NCBI RefSeq assembly: GCF_001983165.1
Contig: NZ_MNPU01000023.1
Location: 25,616-89,615 of the forward strand
Reading direction: 5' to 3'
Length of the DNA: 64,000 nucleotides
Source: Pseudomonas gessardii
GTDB taxonomy: Bacteria; Pseudomonadota; Gammaproteobacteria; Pseudomonadales; Pseudomonadaceae
Of the stretch, positions 62,160 through 64,000 are shown one piece after another; the first letter of the stretch is position 1, and every line of letters starts with the position of its first letter. The notes under the pieces are model-generated. The model worked only from the letters and a program-made list of their open reading frames with translations, ran no database searches and had not been told where the DNA came from. The translations under genes and the position numbers were made by a program.

Positions 62160-62177
62160 CTGTCATCTGTGTTTCAT
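62160..62177 (+). promoter_or_regulatory. Pho box (PhoB site) of phoD
   Basis: CTGTCAT-CTGT-GTTTCAT fits two CTGTCAT-like direct repeats 11 bases apart (7/7 and 5/7). It lies 44 bases before phoD, with an AT-rich possible -10 region (CTTTAGTTTT) following. Confidence 0.7.
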
Positions 62178-62221
62178 ACGGCCATGCTTTAGTTTTCCTT
62201 TTGCTGTGCAGAGGAACACCT

Positions 62222-63763
62222 ATGAGCCACTTCAACCCCGGCCGCCGCCGGGTGATCCAGGGCGTCGGCGCTGGCCTGTTGCTGCCGGGGCTGGCGCCGG
62301 CGGTGATTGCTTCGGTCAAGGACCGGCCGCAATTGACCGATGGCGTGCAGTCTGGCGACTTGCTGGGCGACCGCGCCATGATCTGGAGCCGCTGCGACCG
62401 CCCGGCACGGATGGTGGTCGAGTGGGACACCCGCAGCCTGTTCAGCAACCCGCGCCGATTCATCTCGCCTTTGGCCGACAGCCGCAGCGACTTCACCGCC
62501 CGCGTCGAGCTGACCGGGCTACCGGCCGACCAGGCGATTTTCTACCGTGTGCACTTTGAGGATGCGCAGACCGGCGTGGCCAGCGAGCCCTGGTTCGGTC
62601 ACCTGCGCAGCGTGCCGCAACAACGGCGCGATATCCGCTTTGTGTGGAGCGGCGATACCGTCGGCCAGGGCTTCGGCATCAACCCGGACATCGGCGGCAT
62701 GCGCATCTACGAAGCCATGCGCCTGCGCCTGCCGGATTTTTTTATCCACAGCGGCGACACCATCTACGCCGACGGCCCGGTACCGGCGCAATTGACCACC
62801 GAAGGCGGACGCATCTGGCGCAACCTCACCACCGAGGCCAAGAGCAAAGTTGCCGAAACCCTGGATGAATACCGTGGCAATTACCGCTACAACCTGATGG
62901 ACGAAAACGTGCGCCGCTTCAATGCCCAGGTGCCGCAGATCTGGCAATGGGACGATCACGAAGTGGTCAACAATTGGTCGCCCGGCAAGCAACTGGACGA
63001 GCGTTACCAGACCCAGGACATCACCACCCTGGTGGGCCGCGCACGCCAGGCCTGGCTGGAATATGCGCCGATGCGCCTGCAGGGCGCCGACCAGGGTGGG
63101 CGCATCTACCGCAAGCTCAGCTACGGGCCGTTGCTCGATGTGTTTGTGCTGGATATGCGCAGCTATCGCGGGGCCAACGATGACAACCTGGGCGGGGCCA
63201 AACCGTTTCTGGGGCGGGCGCAACTGGACTGGCTCAAGGGCGGGCTCAAGGCGTCGAAGGCGCAGTGGAAGGTGATCGCTGCCGACATGCCCATCGGCCT
63301 CGGCGTGCCCGACGGCGAAGTCAGCCCCGGCGTACCGCGCTGGGAAGCGGTGGCCAACGGCGACCCGGGCGCGGCCCAGGGCCGTGAGCTGGAAATTGCC
63401 GAATTGCTGGGCTTCCTGCGCGCACAACAGGTGCGTAACCATGTGTGGCTGACCGCCGATGTGCACTACTGCGCGGCACACCACTACCACCCGGACCGGG
63501 CGGCGTTCCAGGATTTCGAGCCGTTCTGGGAATTCGTCGCGGGGCCGCTGAATGCCGGGAGCTTTGGGCCCAATCCGCTGGATAAGACCTTTGGCCCGCA
63601 AGTGATATTTGAAAAAGCCCCACCGGTGCAAAACACATCGCCGTTTGCCGGTTTCCAGTTTTTTGGCGAGGTGCAGATTGATGGGCAGACGGCGGAGTTG
63701 ACAGTCACGCTACGCGACCTCGATGGCGTGTCGGTATTTGAACAAAAACTCCAACCCACCTGA
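62222..63763 (+). CDS. phoD: PhoD-type alkaline phosphatase
   Basis: 513 aa from ATG 62222 with GAGG upstream. Tat signal (GRRRVIQGVGAGLLLPGLAP). Metal-site blocks VWSGDT, HSGDTIYAD, WDDHEVVNNWSPG and TADVHYC. PhoD enzymes release phosphate from phosphodi- and monoesters outside the cytoplasm using Ca/Fe. The Pho box supports phosphate control. Confidence 0.93.
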   Translation: MSHFNPGRRRVIQGVGAGLLLPGLAPAVIASVKDRPQLTDGVQSGDLLGDRAMIWSRCDRPARMVVEWDTRSLFSNPRRFISPLADSRSDFTARVELTGLPADQAIFYRVHFEDAQTGVASEPWFGHLRSVPQQRRDIRFVWSGDTVGQGFGINPDIGGMRIYEAMRLRLPDFFIHSGDTIYADGPVPAQLTTEGGRIWRNLTTEAKSKVAETLDEYRGNYRYNLMDENVRRFNAQVPQIWQWDDHEVVNNWSPGKQLDERYQTQDITTLVGRARQAWLEYAPMRLQGADQGGRIYRKLSYGPLLDVFVLDMRSYRGANDDNLGGAKPFLGRAQLDWLKGGLKASKAQWKVIAADMPIGLGVPDGEVSPGVPRWEAVANGDPGAAQGRELEIAELLGFLRAQQVRNHVWLTADVHYCAAHHYHPDRAAFQDFEPFWEFVAGPLNAGSFGPNPLDKTFGPQVIFEKAPPVQNTSPFAGFQFFGEVQIDGQTAELTVTLRDLDGVSVFEQKLQPT

Positions 63764-63783
63764 CCTGAAATACGATTAAACCT

Positions 63784-63877
63784 GTGGGAGCGGGCTTGTC
63801 GGGTCGCCGCATCGCCGCGATTGCGGTGGATCAGCCAGCCTATGGGTTATAGACAGACCGCCATCGCGGGCAAGCCC
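63784..63877. repeat. REP doublet, GTGGGAGCGGGC type
   Basis: Left arm GTGGGAGCGGGCTTGTCGGG, right arm ATCGCGGGCAAGCCC; facing palindromes after phoD. The left arm is slightly damaged. Confidence 0.8.
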
Positions 63878-63941
63878 TAATGCCAGTCAGTTAAGAAATT
63901 GACTTCTCCGCCAAGCAATAATAGAAACGGGCTCTGTTTTT

Positions 63942-64000
63942 ATGAGTTCGTTTCATGCCCCTCCAAAACGATCTTCAAGAAGTTACCAAGCTCAATCCAA
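63942..64000 (+). other. Possible start of a gene cut by the window end
   Basis: Two frames are open to the end: one from ATG 63942 (MSSFHAPPKRSSRS...) and one from ATG 63955 (MPLQNDLQEVTKLN...). Neither has a convincing ribosome site. Too little sequence to assign. Confidence 0.25.

Noticed and set aside
1..64000. CRISPR array or defence island
   Set aside because: No evenly spaced direct repeats and no cas, restriction, toxin-antitoxin or other defence proteins were recognised.

Overview
The window is chromosomal DNA of a Pseudomonas of the fluorescens/putida type. Three things suggest this: the protein sequences; a gene order I recognise from the P. aeruginosa PA4520-PA4577 region (ispB-rplU-rpmA-obg-proB, rpsT/murJ-ribF-ileS-lspA-fkpB-ispH, minor pilins, bamD/rluD/pgeF/clpB, tRNA cluster, ndh, yacG-coaE-pilDC/pilA, nadC, ampDE); and the many GTGGGAG-type paired palindromes (REP doublets) between genes. 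No search could be run, so family names come from recognised motifs and synteny.

Layout. 1-7.4 kb: DUF3015 protein, Lon-like protease, an unknown small protein, a large lipoprotein, a UPF0114 membrane protein, the isomerase FklB, and a small protein behind a Fur-box-like site. 7.5-21.4 kb: housekeeping block (PhnA-like zinc ribbon, ispB, rplU-rpmA-obgE, proB-creA, rpsT, murJ, ribF-ileS-lspA-fkpB, ispH). 21.3-25.4 kb: minor pilins fimT, pilVWXE, then thiO; pilY1 and pilRS are not present. 25.4-31.4 kb: PP0621-like protein, bamD, rluD-pgeF, and clpB behind a sigma-32-type promoter. 31.5-32.1 kb: tRNA-Asn, Pro, Lys and a second identical tRNA-Pro.

32.1-37.6 kb is the one clearly accessory stretch. 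It holds a decayed tyrosine integrase, a small membrane ORF, an O-antigen-ligase-like gene, a convergent small-ORF/GT4/GT2 operon, and a decayed 3' end of a group II intron reverse transcriptase. I read it as an eroded island beside the tRNA cluster, now carrying cell-surface glycan genes.

37.6-48 kb: ndh, DUF3094, DUF1780, an exported protein with a CbiM-like permease, yacG-coaE-pilD-pilC (no pilB), divergent pilA with a pilin-glycosylation-type ligase, tRNA-Thr, a DUF6388-like protein and nadC. 48-64 kb: DUF1631 protein, ampD-ampE, a chemoreceptor, a zinc-finger membrane protein, a TatD hydrolase, the fructose PTS locus fruR/fruBKA with a Cra operator matching the reported P. putida sequence, and phoD behind a candidate Pho box.

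I found no CRISPR array, intact prophage, intact insertion sequence or obvious new multi-gene defence system. The most useful leads are the eroded island, the reduced type IV pilus gene set, the putative Fur-controlled small protein, and several conserved but uncharacterised proteins.
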